Source of the DNA: JALQTD01 sp965656785
Lineage (GTDB): Bacteria > Bacteroidota > Bacteroidia > Flavobacteriales_D > Sanyastnellaceae
Length of the DNA stretch: 64,000 nt
NCBI GenBank assembly: GCA_965656785.1
Contig: CBFHLY010000007.1
Coordinates: 1-64,000, forward strand
Direction of reading: 5' to 3'
Shown here one piece after another: positions 1-9,009 of the stretch (within the stretch, counting starts at the first letter, position 1; every line of letters begins with the position of its first letter). The notes beneath the pieces were generated by a model, which was not told the DNA's origin, searched no databases, and was given only the letters and a program-made list of their open reading frames with translations. Position numbers and translations under genes: made by a program.

Positions 1-923
1 GCTCCCTTCGCAAAGGCTGGCGGGTCCAAGACCACGACATCGTAATCGGCGCTGCGGCCTTTCAAGTAGTCCAACGCGTCGGCTTCGATGGAACGGTGGT
101 TCGCGTCGCTGAAATTCAAGGCCACGTTCCGGTCGCCCACTTCCAGTGCGCGGGCTGAGCTGTCTAAGCTGTGAACCACCTCTGCGCCTCCAGCCAATGC
201 GCTGATGCTGAAGCCTCCCGTGTAGCTGAATACATTCAGAACGCGTTTGCCACGGGCGAAGGCCCCGACCCATGCCCGGTTGTCGCGTTGATCCAGGAAG
301 AACCCGGTTTTCTGACCGTGCACCACATCCACCTCGAATGCACACCCGTGCTCCCTCGCGAGCACCGGCTCGGGCAATTCGCCATACAAGGTGCCATCCG
401 AGTGGTTCACGTTGTGGTGACGGGCCAACACGTTCGCGCTCTTATCGTAAATCGCCGTTAACTCAGCCCCAAGTGCAGCCGCCAAGGCGTCCACTATGGC
501 GGTGCGTTCGGCTAACATCCCCAATGTGTGCAGTTGCATCACCGCCACCCCGGCATACCAATCGATGATCAAGCCAGGAAGCCCGTCTCCTTCACCATGG
601 ACCAGTCGGCATGAATTGGTCGCTTCTCCATCGATCAATCCGAGACGCTTCCTCAACGCAATGGCCTGTTCCATTCGGATGTCCCAAAAATCAGAGGAAG
701 GTTCCTCGACCTCGAATTCGAGCAGTCGGACGGCGATGGATTGATCCTTTGTGTAGTGTCCCCAGCCCATCCACCGCCCAGTCGCGGTGCGAACGGCGAC
801 TCGATCCCCGGTTTTGGGCCGTCCGTGTCGGGATTGAATGGCTCCACTGAAAACCCAGGGATGGCGGCGTTCGATGCTCGCTTCTTTTTCGGGCTTCAAA
901 ATGACGTATGCAGGAAGGGGCAT
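1..923 (-). CDS. RlmI/RlmK-like class I SAM-dependent 23S rRNA methyltransferase, C-terminus cut by window edge
   Basis: I translated this by hand from the reverse strand: the frame is open from an ATG at 921-923 to the left edge, about 307 residues. The N-terminus is a PUA-like domain (HPWVFSGAI, then GDRVAVRTATGRWMGWGHY). It is followed by the Rossmann methyltransferase core with HGQKTGFFLDQRDNR, NVFSYTGGFSISALAGGAEVV (SAM loop) and the DPPAFAKG motif at the edge. This order is typical of cytosine-C5 23S rRNA methyltransferases of the RlmI family (about 390-400 residues), so roughly 80-90 residues are missing. It points the same way as recQ, 32 bases away. The exact target base cannot be told from sequence. 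Confidence 0.9.
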   Translation of the reverse strand, partial: MPLPAYVILKPEKEASIERRHPWVFSGAIQSRHGRPKTGDRVAVRTATGRWMGWGHYTKDQSIAVRLLEFEVEEPSSDFWDIRMEQAIALRKRLGLIDGEATNSCRLVHGEGDGLPGLIIDWYAGVAVMQLHTLGMLAERTAIVDALAAALGAELTAIYDKSANVLARHHNVNHSDGTLYGELPEPVLAREHGCAFEVDVVHGQKTGFFLDQRDNRAWVGAFARGKRVLNVFSYTGGFSISALAGGAEVVHSLDSSARALEVGDRNVALNFSDANHRSIEADALDYLKGRSADYDVVVLDPPAFAKG

Positions 924-955
924 GGTGAGGATTTGCGCGAAAATAGGGAGATAAG

Positions 956-2848
956 TTACCGCGTCAAGAAAACGCGGCTGCCTTGGGAGTAGAGCAGGCC
1001 TTCTTCCCGCAACGTTCGGAGTGCCTGAATCCCACAATCTCGCATCAACGGAGGGATCCGCTCCATCAACTCGTGTCCGTCAACGCCCTCGGCGGGGATG
1101 TTGTTCCGGGCCCATTCAGCGCCATTCCACTCCTGACAGGCGCACCGATCGCAGGTTCCGCACGGTCCGTTCTCATGAAGCGATCCGAAATACCCATCGA
1201 GGAACGTTGCGCGACACGTCGGGGCTTCGATGTAGTCCTTCATCGCCTTCCATTTCGATTGCAAGTGCGCTTGACGTTCCGAGTAAATGGATTTCGGCAG
1301 TGCCAAACGCTCTGCTGCCATGCGCGGCGTCAGCCACCGGATGCTCAGTCCCGAGGCCGCAGGTTTCCACTCGCCAATGCCCATGCGGTCCCAACGCTCC
1401 ATCCACCCGATGACCTCTTGAAGCGGACGGTGATGTTGTTTGGCCCATGCTGTGGGGGCAAACGGCACGCCAGAAAGGGCCTGTGGGGAGCGCCTCAGGC
1501 GATCGAGCAGTTCCCATCCCCAGGCCCGTTCTTCGATCCAAGCTTCACACTGAGCTTGGGTCGCAAGCTGCACCCAAGTTCCCGCTGAGCGCTCCGTTCG
1601 TTCGCGTACTTCGATGAATTGCGCCGCAGCGAGCAGGGCCAATGCCGCTTGGACCGCTCTTCCGGAAACGCCTTTTTCTTGCGCCCAAGCATGTGGCGTA
1701 AATCGCGTGGCTTCATCGGGATGGTCGCCCACGGCTACGCTGCCCGTGTTGGCCAAACCTTGGTAAACCGAACGCACGAAGGATTCCGACGGGAAACGCT
1801 GTTCGATTCGTTCTTCCGTCTCGTTCACAAGTGCCGCGTCAGGAAACAGGATGCATTCACTCGGCAGGCCGTCCCTTCCCGCTCTTCCCGCCTCTTGAAC
1901 ATAGGATTCCAAATCGGCGGGGATGTGCGCGTGATAGACCCACCGGACATCGGGTTTGTCAATGCCCATGCCAAATGCACTGGTGCACGCCATGACCCGC
2001 AACTCGCCCGCGATCCAACGACGCTGGCGGTCCGCTTTCAACTTCCCGTCCAAGCCCGCATGGTAGGCCTCCGCGGAAATTCCCGCACGCTTCAACCGGT
2101 CCGCCCATCGCTCAGCAGCGATGCGCGTACCGACATAAACCAGTCCCGTTCCCGAGGCCTTCATGGCCGATTCAATCAAGGTGGCCGCCGCGTCCCGGCT
2201 CGCGCAAACCCCGTAATGCAAGTTCGGACGCCGCATGTTGCTTCGGTGCTTGGCGGGCGACTTGAGCTGGAGTTGCACGGCAATGTCATCAAAGACTTCG
2301 GCCGTAGCAGTGGCCGTGAATGCTCCCCAAACCGCATCGGGCTTGCGCGAACGCAACAACGCAAGGTCGCGATAGGCGGGTCGGAAGTCGTGCCCCCATT
2401 GGGAGATGCAGTGCGCCTCGTCGATGGCCACGGTTCGGATGGGCATCCGGTCTAAGCGAGCGAGGAACGCCTCGGACTTGAGCCGCTCCGGACTGACGTA
2501 CAAGAACTGCAAAGCTCCGACCGCCGCGTTCTCCAAAGCGCGTTCGGCGTCGCGCGGCCCACCTTCAGCGGTCACGGCATCGCAGCGGATTCCCTTTGAA
2601 CGCAGCCCCTCGATTTGGTCTTTCATCAGCGCGATCAACGGGGAAATGACCAAGCAAAGACCGCCGCGATAGAGCCCGGGCACTTGGTAGCAAACCGTCT
2701 TGCCTCCCCCGGTGGGCAGGATGGCGAGGACGTCGCGACCCGCACACAAATCCCGCACCGGTCCTTGTTGGAAGTCCCGGAAGGTCCGGAATCCCCAATA
2801 GCGGTGCAAGATGTCCTCAGGGGTGGACGGCGTGTTGAAGGTGTTCAT
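956..2848 (-). CDS. recQ: ATP-dependent DNA helicase RecQ
   Basis: A 630-residue 3'-5' DNA helicase for recombination and replication-fork repair. Visible motifs: Walker A TGGGKT (46-51), DEAH box in IDEAHCISQWGHDFRPAY (143-146), motif VI QEAGRAGRDG, and a zinc cluster of cysteines at about 545, 563, 566 and 569 (CGTCDRC). The C-terminus holds a winged-helix region but no recognisable HRDC domain. I chose the ATG at 2846-2848 (MNTFNTPSTPED) rather than an in-frame start 48 codons upstream, because the upstream extension overlaps the divergent tpiA start and resembles no RecQ sequence. It is divergent from tpiA with only 37 bases between the start codons. Confidence 0.95.
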   Translation of the reverse strand: MNTFNTPSTPEDILHRYWGFRTFRDFQQGPVRDLCAGRDVLAILPTGGGKTVCYQVPGLYRGGLCLVISPLIALMKDQIEGLRSKGIRCDAVTAEGGPRDAERALENAAVGALQFLYVSPERLKSEAFLARLDRMPIRTVAIDEAHCISQWGHDFRPAYRDLALLRSRKPDAVWGAFTATATAEVFDDIAVQLQLKSPAKHRSNMRRPNLHYGVCASRDAAATLIESAMKASGTGLVYVGTRIAAERWADRLKRAGISAEAYHAGLDGKLKADRQRRWIAGELRVMACTSAFGMGIDKPDVRWVYHAHIPADLESYVQEAGRAGRDGLPSECILFPDAALVNETEERIEQRFPSESFVRSVYQGLANTGSVAVGDHPDEATRFTPHAWAQEKGVSGRAVQAALALLAAAQFIEVRERTERSAGTWVQLATQAQCEAWIEERAWGWELLDRLRRSPQALSGVPFAPTAWAKQHHRPLQEVIGWMERWDRMGIGEWKPAASGLSIRWLTPRMAAERLALPKSIYSERQAHLQSKWKAMKDYIEAPTCRATFLDGYFGSLHENGPCGTCDRCACQEWNGAEWARNNIPAEGVDGHELMERIPPLMRDCGIQALRTLREEGLLYSQGSRVFLTR

Positions 2849-2885
2849 GGATGCCCGAAATTTGTCCCAAATCAAGACAAAGGTC

Positions 2886-3647
2886 ATGCGCAACATCGTA
2901 GCTGGAAACTGGAAAAGCAACAAATTGATGAACGAGGCACGGGAATTCACGGACGCCTTTCTTCCTGCACTTGATGAATTGAAAGGAACCACCGAGGTTT
3001 ACATCGCTCCACCGGCGCCCTACCTCGCAGCGCTCACTGCCGCGGCTTCCGGCCGACTGCAATGGGCCTCGCAGCAATGCAGTGCACAAGGGGCGGGCGC
3101 TTACACGGGAGAATTCACCGCTGAAATGGTGCGGAGCGCAGGTGCACAAGGAGTGCTCATTGGGCATTCCGAACGCCGTGAACTGTTCGGTGAATCGGAT
3201 GAAGCCGTTCGGTCGAAAGTTCAGCACGCTTTGAAGGCCGGATTGCGGGTCTTCATGTGCTGCGGAGAATCCCTGGACCAGCGGGAAGCGGGCGATCCGG
3301 AGCGCGTGATTTTCGCTCAACTCGAATCCGCGCTGGACGGCGTCAGCGAAACGGCAGATTTGGTCATTGCTTACGAACCCATTTGGGCCATTGGAACGGG
3401 GAGAACGGCTTCATCGGAACAGGCTCAGGAAATGCACCAGGCCATTCGGGGGTGGTTGGCGGAGCGATTTGGCGCTTCCGTGGCCGCAGGCATTCCCATT
3501 CTCTATGGAGGCTCCTGCAAGCCATCGAATGCAAAAGAACTCTTCAGCCAGCCCGACGTGAACGGGGGATTGATCGGCGGGGCGAGCTTGAATGTGGAAG
3601 ACTTTTTGGAACTCGTGCGCATTGCCGATGCGGTTTCCGCTTCGTGA
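2886..3647 (+). CDS. tpiA: Triosephosphate isomerase
   Basis: A 253-residue glycolytic enzyme interconverting dihydroxyacetone phosphate and glyceraldehyde 3-phosphate. N-terminal VAGNWKSNK carries the catalytic Asn/Lys, GHSERRELFGES the catalytic His loop, AYEPIWAIGTGRTA the catalytic Glu and flexible loop 6, and ILYGGSCKPSN the phosphate-binding region. The length fits the family. The start MRNIVAGNWK was chosen by family alignment; an in-frame ATG 25 codons upstream lies inside divergent recQ. prmA follows after 66 bases. Confidence 0.97.
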   Translation: MRNIVAGNWKSNKLMNEAREFTDAFLPALDELKGTTEVYIAPPAPYLAALTAAASGRLQWASQQCSAQGAGAYTGEFTAEMVRSAGAQGVLIGHSERRELFGESDEAVRSKVQHALKAGLRVFMCCGESLDQREAGDPERVIFAQLESALDGVSETADLVIAYEPIWAIGTGRTASSEQAQEMHQAIRGWLAERFGASVAAGIPILYGGSCKPSNAKELFSQPDVNGGLIGGASLNVEDFLELVRIADAVSAS

Positions 3648-3675
3648 ATAACATTTAAGAACTCTTCCGAATCGC

Positions 3676-3710
3676 CCGAAGTTCTGCGCGAGTGAGCGGA
3701 GTAACTTCGG
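3676..3710 (+). repeat. 8-bp perfect inverted repeat just upstream of prmA
   Basis: CCGAAGTT (3676-3683) and AACTTCGG (3703-3710) are exact reverse complements separated by 19 bases. The right arm ends three bases before the prmA ATG and overlaps a TAACTTCG promoter-like box. There is no T-run, so it is not a standard terminator. It could be an operator or a hairpin at the 5' end of the message, or chance. Confidence 0.4.
3702..3709 (+). promoter_or_regulatory. Putative Bacteroidota -7 box of prmA (TAACTTCG)
   Basis: It matches TAnnTTTG in 7 of 8 positions and lies four bases before the prmA ATG, so transcription would start at or near the A of the start codon. No clear -33 TTG is seen. Confidence 0.35.
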
Positions 3711-3713
3711 ATT

Positions 3714-4574
3714 ATGAATGCGTTTCTGAAGTTGGATTTGGCGTTGTCGCCAGCCCAGCCTGCAGCGGATGTTGCCGTGGCGTGGTTGAGCGAAATCGGG
3801 TTCGATGTCTTCGAGCCGAATGAACGGGGATTGGTCGCCCATGCCACATGGGATGGCGTGAACCGCGACGATTTGGCGGGGGTGTTGGAGCGGTTGCGCA
3901 ACATGCCCGAATTGGACGAATTGGTGGACCAAATCGAGCGCATTGAAGCCACGAATTGGAACGCCGCATGGGAGGCGGATTACGAGCCGATCGACGTGGA
4001 GGGCCTCGCGCACATGCGCGCGCCCTTTCACGCAGCACCTGAAAGCGGTTTGGACCTCATCATCCAGCCGCAGATGTCTTTCGGCACCGGACACCACGCG
4101 ACGACCTGGCAGATGCTCCGCTACTTGCTCGATCAACCGGTTCAAGGGGCCAACATCCTCGACATGGGATGCGGAACGGGCGTCCTGGCCATCGCGGCAA
4201 AGCGCCTCGGAGCCGACAAGGTGGTCGCCATTGACATCGACGAATGGAGCGTGTCGAACACCCGAAGCAACGCCTTATTGAACGACATCGAGCCGAACGG
4301 GGCGTTTTCCATTGAACACGGCGATGCCCAGCTCTTGAACGGGCGGGCTGAGGCGTTCAACGGACTGCTCGCGAACATCAACCGCAACATCCTCCTCGCG
4401 GATTGGGCGGCCTACGATGCCGTGTTGAAGCCCGGCGGTTGGGCCTTGATGAGTGGTTTTTTCCCTGCCGACGTGCCGCGGTTGTCGGAGGAGGCTGCAC
4501 GGCATGGCTGGGACCTCGTGCAGCAGTGGGAGCGAGAGGGGTGGGCGTGTTTGCACTGGAACAAGGCGCGTTGA
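3714..4574 (+). CDS. prmA: Ribosomal protein L11 methyltransferase PrmA
   Basis: A 286-residue SAM-dependent enzyme that methylates ribosomal protein L11. After an N-terminal substrate-recognition region come MSFGTGHHATT (121-131), the SAM-binding ILDMGCGTGVLAIA (148-161), the acidic loop VVAIDIDEWSV and a LLANINRNIL motif, all typical of PrmA. The next gene starts two bases after its stop, so the two are probably co-transcribed. A promoter-like box sits directly before the ATG. Confidence in the family is high; methylation of other proteins cannot be excluded. Confidence 0.93.
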   Translation: MNAFLKLDLALSPAQPAADVAVAWLSEIGFDVFEPNERGLVAHATWDGVNRDDLAGVLERLRNMPELDELVDQIERIEATNWNAAWEADYEPIDVEGLAHMRAPFHAAPESGLDLIIQPQMSFGTGHHATTWQMLRYLLDQPVQGANILDMGCGTGVLAIAAKRLGADKVVAIDIDEWSVSNTRSNALLNDIEPNGAFSIEHGDAQLLNGRAEAFNGLLANINRNILLADWAAYDAVLKPGGWALMSGFFPADVPRLSEEAARHGWDLVQQWEREGWACLHWNKAR

Positions 4575-4575
4575 C

Positions 4576-7500
4576 ATGAAGAAGGTGCTCTTGATGGCGC
4601 TGCTTTGCGCTTTTTCATCCGAGTTGTGGAGCCAATCCGAAGCCCAAACCGAGGCCCTGTTGTCGTCCATTGAGGAGTGGGCTGGAGACCAAAGCGACGA
4701 ACAAGTCAAGTGGTTGAAGAAGTCGTTTAAGCCGTGGTTGCTCGACGGCGTTTGGCGCACAGGCCAAATCGACACCCTGATCCAAACCACCGAGCGCATG
4801 CGCAAAAACCGCCTGCCGTTTCCTTTGGCAGGACGCGGATACCTCGAAGCGGCGCAGGTGCTCATGAACCGAAACGACACGCTGCTTTGGGAACCTTGGC
4901 ACGCGTTCATTGAGGCACTCGAAAGCAAGCGATCTTGGAAGAAAGGTGAGGCCGCGTTTTTGGCGGTTTCGCCCAAGCTGTTCGAACGCGGTGCGATTGC
5001 AGACGACGGCCACACCGAATGGCGCATGGATGGAGCGTTGCCCCGTTTCGAGTGGGACAGCGTTCCCCTTGTGCGATTCATCCAAGGCGATCTCATCGGC
5101 ACGGGGCGTGGCGATCGCGCGACCATCCTCGGCACGGAAGGGGTGTGGGACGTCACCCGGGAGCGCTTTCAAGGCGGAGCGGGGCGCGTGACGTGGGCCG
5201 GAACCACGTTGGACAGCACCCGCACGTACGCCGAATTCGATGCGTTCGAGCTGCGGCTGGGCGGCAATTCGCTGCAAATCCCCGGCGCGTTGTTTTACAG
5301 CGATTTGGTCCCCGATGCCCTCCCGGGAAAGCTCACTGTGAAGCTGCAATCCAATGCCACGCCGGAGAACAAGGACTACCCGCGATTTGAAACGGATGCC
5401 AATGTGCTGACCATTGAAGGCATTTCACCCGGGGTGAATTACACAGGGGGCATCACGATTTCCGGTTCTCGGCTGCAGGGGACGGGCACAGTGGAAGACC
5501 GGGCTCAGCTGGAAATCCTGCACGAAGACACCCTCCTGTTTCGCATTGAAGCGCTGACGTACCTGTTCACGGATCGGGGCATTTCGGCGGAGAAAAGCGC
5601 GGCGATGCTCTTTTACAAGCAGGATACCATTTACCATCCCGAATGCCAATTTCGGTTGGACCATGCAACGGGTCGATTGAGCTTGAGTCGAACGGAGGAG
5701 GGCTTGAGTCGCCAGCCGTTCAAGGACTCGTACCACGATTTGGAAATGGACGTCGAGGCGCTGCAATGGGTTCTCGGAAGCACGAGCATCGTGCTGGGAG
5801 GCGTTCCTGGGGCGACGAATCGAACAGCCACCTTTGCCAGCACCAACTACTTCAAGCGCGAGGCGTTTCAGGCGATTCAAGGAATGGCCGACCGGCATCC
5901 CCTTCAGTTGCTGGTGCAGTTTGAACGGGAAACGGGGCGATCTGCGTTCACGACCTTGGATTTTGCGCAATTCATTCGCTTGAATGAACTGTCTACGCGC
6001 ATCTTGCTCATTGATTTGGCCAATCAAGGCTTCCTTCAAATGGATCTGGAAACCTTGGACTGTGCCATCGAACCGAAGGCCTTGGACTTCCTGCAATACG
6101 CAGCGGGTAGAAAGGATTACGACGTCATCCGGTTCGTTTCCCAGTCCCCGGACGGCGTGAACGGGAAATTGAGTTTGCTCAACGGTCGGTTGGCGCTTGA
6201 CGGCGTGATGCCGTTTCAAGTCAGCGATTCGCAGGACGTGCGCATTCTTCCTGAGCGAGGCCAAATGGTGATCGGCGAAAACCGCGCCCTCGCGTTCGAC
6301 GGACGGGTGTTGGCTGGGAATTTGGAACTCATTGGCCAGGGATTTGGCTTCGACTACGATGAGTTTCAGATCACCCTCAGCCAGGTGGAAGAAATCAAAT
6401 TACAGGTCGATGATCCGAGCGAACGAGATCGCTACGGTCGCCCGGTGAAACGCGCGGTTCAGTCTTCGCTGCGCGAGGTGACGGGAACGTTGAAAATTGA
6501 CGACCCGAGGAACCGGTCCGGAATGCGGTCGAGGCAGTTCACGCAGTACCCCGTCTTGACGAGCAAGGAAACGTCCTTTGTTTATTATGACGAGCAACGG
6601 ATTCAAGGCGGAGCCTACGACCGCGACCGGTTCTATTTCGCCGTCGATCCGTTCACCATGAACAACTTGGATCGTTTTGCGCCGGAGGATTTGGCTTTCC
6701 GCGGCACCTTGGTCAGCGCAGGCATTTTGCCAGATTTGGAGCAGCCGTTGGAATTGATGGCCGATTATTCGCTGGGCATTTCGACGGAAACGACCCGGGC
6801 GGGCAAGGAACTCTATGGCGGTTTGGCGCGGTACACGGAGGCCATTCGCTTGGATTTGCAAGGTCTGCACGGTGGAGGCGTCATCGACTTCAAAACCGCG
6901 CACGCGGAGGGCGACGACTTCACCTTTCTTCCGGACGAGGCCATCGGCGTGACCAGCACGTTCTCGAACCGGAGCGATGAAGGGTTCGACGTGCCGCACT
7001 TGATGGGACGGGGAGGGGCGTTGCGGTTTGCGCCGTACGAGCACCGATTGGAGTGCGCGACGGGCAGGGATTCGTTGGTGGCGTTCTACGACGGGGTCAA
7101 ATTCCGCGGGGCCCTTACCTTCGTCGATTCGGGCATGTTTGCGACGGGCCAATTCAATTTCGATGAAGCCCAATTGACTTCGGAGTCCTTCCAATTGACG
7201 CAGCACCATGCGTTGTCGGATTCGGCGGGCTTCCGCTTGCGCGGCATGGATGATCGGATGGCATTCCGCACGGATGCGGTGGTGGCCGATGTGAACTTCC
7301 TCGATCGCATTGGCGACTTCGAGGCGATGGCGGGTGAGTTGAAGGTGGAGTTGCCGTTGAATCAATACGAAGTGGATTTGGCGCGGTTCCGATGGTTCAT
7401 GGATGTGGACCAAATCGCACTCGAATCGGATCGAAGTTTCCCCGAAGAGGGCTTGGCAAGTTCCGGGGAGACCGAACTTCCGTGCAACTACCTGTCCCTC

Positions 7501-9009
7501 CATCCCGGTCAGGACAGCCTGCGGTTCCTGAGCCCGAACTCCCGGTTCGATGTGCGTTCAGCGGACTTGGCGTGCGAAGGGGTGAAGTACCTCGATGTGG
7601 CCGATGCTCAGATTTGGCCCGATAGCGGCAAACTGATGGTTCGAAGGCTCGCCGCCTTGGACGAACTCCAGCGCGCCACGGTCATTGCCGATCGGACTTC
7701 CGGACACCACAGAATCACCAACGCTCGCCTTGACATCAAGGGAAGGCTCGACTACGGCGGGGAAGGGAATTACATCTACAAGGATGTGAATGGGTCTCCG
7801 TTCGAGCTGACGTTCAGCAAGATTTTCGTGGATCGTGAACGCCACGAAACGCACGCGCAGGGTCAGGTGGTGGTGACCGAGGACTTTTCGTTGAGTCCAG
7901 CCTTTGCCTACGCCGGGGCGGTGCACCTCGACGCCAGTGAGCGGCTTCTGCGGTTCGATGGCGGTGCGAAAATGATGCATCCGTGCGCGGCCTACGTGCC
8001 CGAGTGGGTGGCCTTTGATGAACGCATCGACCCGCAGGCTGTAGCCATCCCCATTGGGATGGAGCCCCAATCCATCGATCGAACCGATCTCATCGCCGGG
8101 GTGGTGGTTTCTGGGCGGTCCCCGTACACCGCTTACCCCACGTTCATGACCGAACGCGGCGACCGGGACGATGTGCCCTTGATTCAGCCCGAAGGAAGCA
8201 TCCGATACGACACGAAAACAAAGCGATACGTCATCTCATCTGAGGAACGGTTCAAGGACCCCGAATCCACCGCCAATGCGTGCGAATTGGCCGTCGAAGG
8301 GTGCGCTTTGAGCAGCTCCGGCACCATCGACTTGCCCGTGGACTATGGTTTGCTCCAAGAGTCCATGGTGGGAACCGCCTGGGTGGATGAATCGGGGCAA
8401 TTGCGATTGAAGGGCACCTTGTTTTTGGACTTCCTCTTTGACGACCGACTCCTGGAACGGATCGCTTCACAAATCCCCATGTGGCAAGAAACGAATCCAC
8501 TCGATGTGTTCGCCTCGGAATACGATCGGGCCTTGCGTACGACCATCGGCGAAGAGGCGGCAGAAGAAGCGATTGCGGACCTCAGCCTGACCGGTCAATT
8601 CAAACGGGTGCCGAAGGAACTGCAGCATACGATGGTGCTCAGTGGCATCGAGTTCGTTTATGACCCGTCGGAAGAGTCGTTCATTTCCGAAGGGCCCTTG
8701 GGGATCGTGCTCTTGGGCGGCGAGCAAGTCTTCATGCAGATGAAGGGCAAAATGGAAATCCAACGCATGAAAACCGGCGACTGGCTGCGGCTCTATTTGC
8801 ATGGAGGCGAAGAGAATTGGTATTACTTCGACTACCGATTGGGCACCATGAATGTGAGCACTTCGGACACGCCATTTTTCGATATCTTGCTGGAAGTCAA
8901 GGCCAAAAACCGAACCATCAAAGAAGACGGCAAGCGCTTCGGATTCCAAGCCATGGGGTCGAAAAAGCGCCGAAACGACTTCGTCGACCGGTTCAGAGAA
9001 TTCGATTGA
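4576..9009 (+). CDS. Very large exported protein of unknown function
   Basis: 1477 residues beginning with a clear signal peptide (MKKVLLMALLCAFSSELWSQ). I do not recognise a family. The N-terminal 150 residues look helical; the rest is rich in alternating hydrophobic/polar beta-strand patterns with many Gly, Asp and Thr, suggesting an extended beta-structure in the periplasm or on the outer membrane. There is no obvious T9SS tail; the C-terminus ends in basic KKRRNDFVDRFREFD. The start was set by the signal peptide and the prmA stop two bases upstream; a longer in-frame ORF reaching into prmA was rejected. Its stop TGA overlaps the ATG of the next gene by one base, so prmA, this gene and the reductase probably form one operon. 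Confidence 0.85.
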   Translation: MKKVLLMALLCAFSSELWSQSEAQTEALLSSIEEWAGDQSDEQVKWLKKSFKPWLLDGVWRTGQIDTLIQTTERMRKNRLPFPLAGRGYLEAAQVLMNRNDTLLWEPWHAFIEALESKRSWKKGEAAFLAVSPKLFERGAIADDGHTEWRMDGALPRFEWDSVPLVRFIQGDLIGTGRGDRATILGTEGVWDVTRERFQGGAGRVTWAGTTLDSTRTYAEFDAFELRLGGNSLQIPGALFYSDLVPDALPGKLTVKLQSNATPENKDYPRFETDANVLTIEGISPGVNYTGGITISGSRLQGTGTVEDRAQLEILHEDTLLFRIEALTYLFTDRGISAEKSAAMLFYKQDTIYHPECQFRLDHATGRLSLSRTEEGLSRQPFKDSYHDLEMDVEALQWVLGSTSIVLGGVPGATNRTATFASTNYFKREAFQAIQGMADRHPLQLLVQFERETGRSAFTTLDFAQFIRLNELSTRILLIDLANQGFLQMDLETLDCAIEPKALDFLQYAAGRKDYDVIRFVSQSPDGVNGKLSLLNGRLALDGVMPFQVSDSQDVRILPERGQMVIGENRALAFDGRVLAGNLELIGQGFGFDYDEFQITLSQVEEIKLQVDDPSERDRYGRPVKRAVQSSLREVTGTLKIDDPRNRSGMRSRQFTQYPVLTSKETSFVYYDEQRIQGGAYDRDRFYFAVDPFTMNNLDRFAPEDLAFRGTLVSAGILPDLEQPLELMADYSLGISTETTRAGKELYGGLARYTEAIRLDLQGLHGGGVIDFKTAHAEGDDFTFLPDEAIGVTSTFSNRSDEGFDVPHLMGRGGALRFAPYEHRLECATGRDSLVAFYDGVKFRGALTFVDSGMFATGQFNFDEAQLTSESFQLTQHHALSDSAGFRLRGMDDRMAFRTDAVVADVNFLDRIGDFEAMAGELKVELPLNQYEVDLARFRWFMDVDQIALESDRSFPEEGLASSGETELPCNYLSLHPGQDSLRFLSPNSRFDVRSADLACEGVKYLDVADAQIWPDSGKLMVRRLAALDELQRATVIADRTSGHHRITNARLDIKGRLDYGGEGNYIYKDVNGSPFELTFSKIFVDRERHETHAQGQVVVTEDFSLSPAFAYAGAVHLDASERLLRFDGGAKMMHPCAAYVPEWVAFDERIDPQAVAIPIGMEPQSIDRTDLIAGVVVSGRSPYTAYPTFMTERGDRDDVPLIQPEGSIRYDTKTKRYVISSEERFKDPESTANACELAVEGCALSSSGTIDLPVDYGLLQESMVGTAWVDESGQLRLKGTLFLDFLFDDRLLERIASQIPMWQETNPLDVFASEYDRALRTTIGEEAAEEAIADLSLTGQFKRVPKELQHTMVLSGIEFVYDPSEESFISEGPLGIVLLGGEQVFMQMKGKMEIQRMKTGDWLRLYLHGGEENWYYFDYRLGTMNVSTSDTPFFDILLEVKAKNRTIKEDGKRFGFQAMGSKKRRNDFVDRFREFD

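Noticed and set aside
2849..2992. 48-codon N-terminal extension of recQ
   Set aside because: It overlaps the start of divergent tpiA and does not resemble RecQ N-termini.
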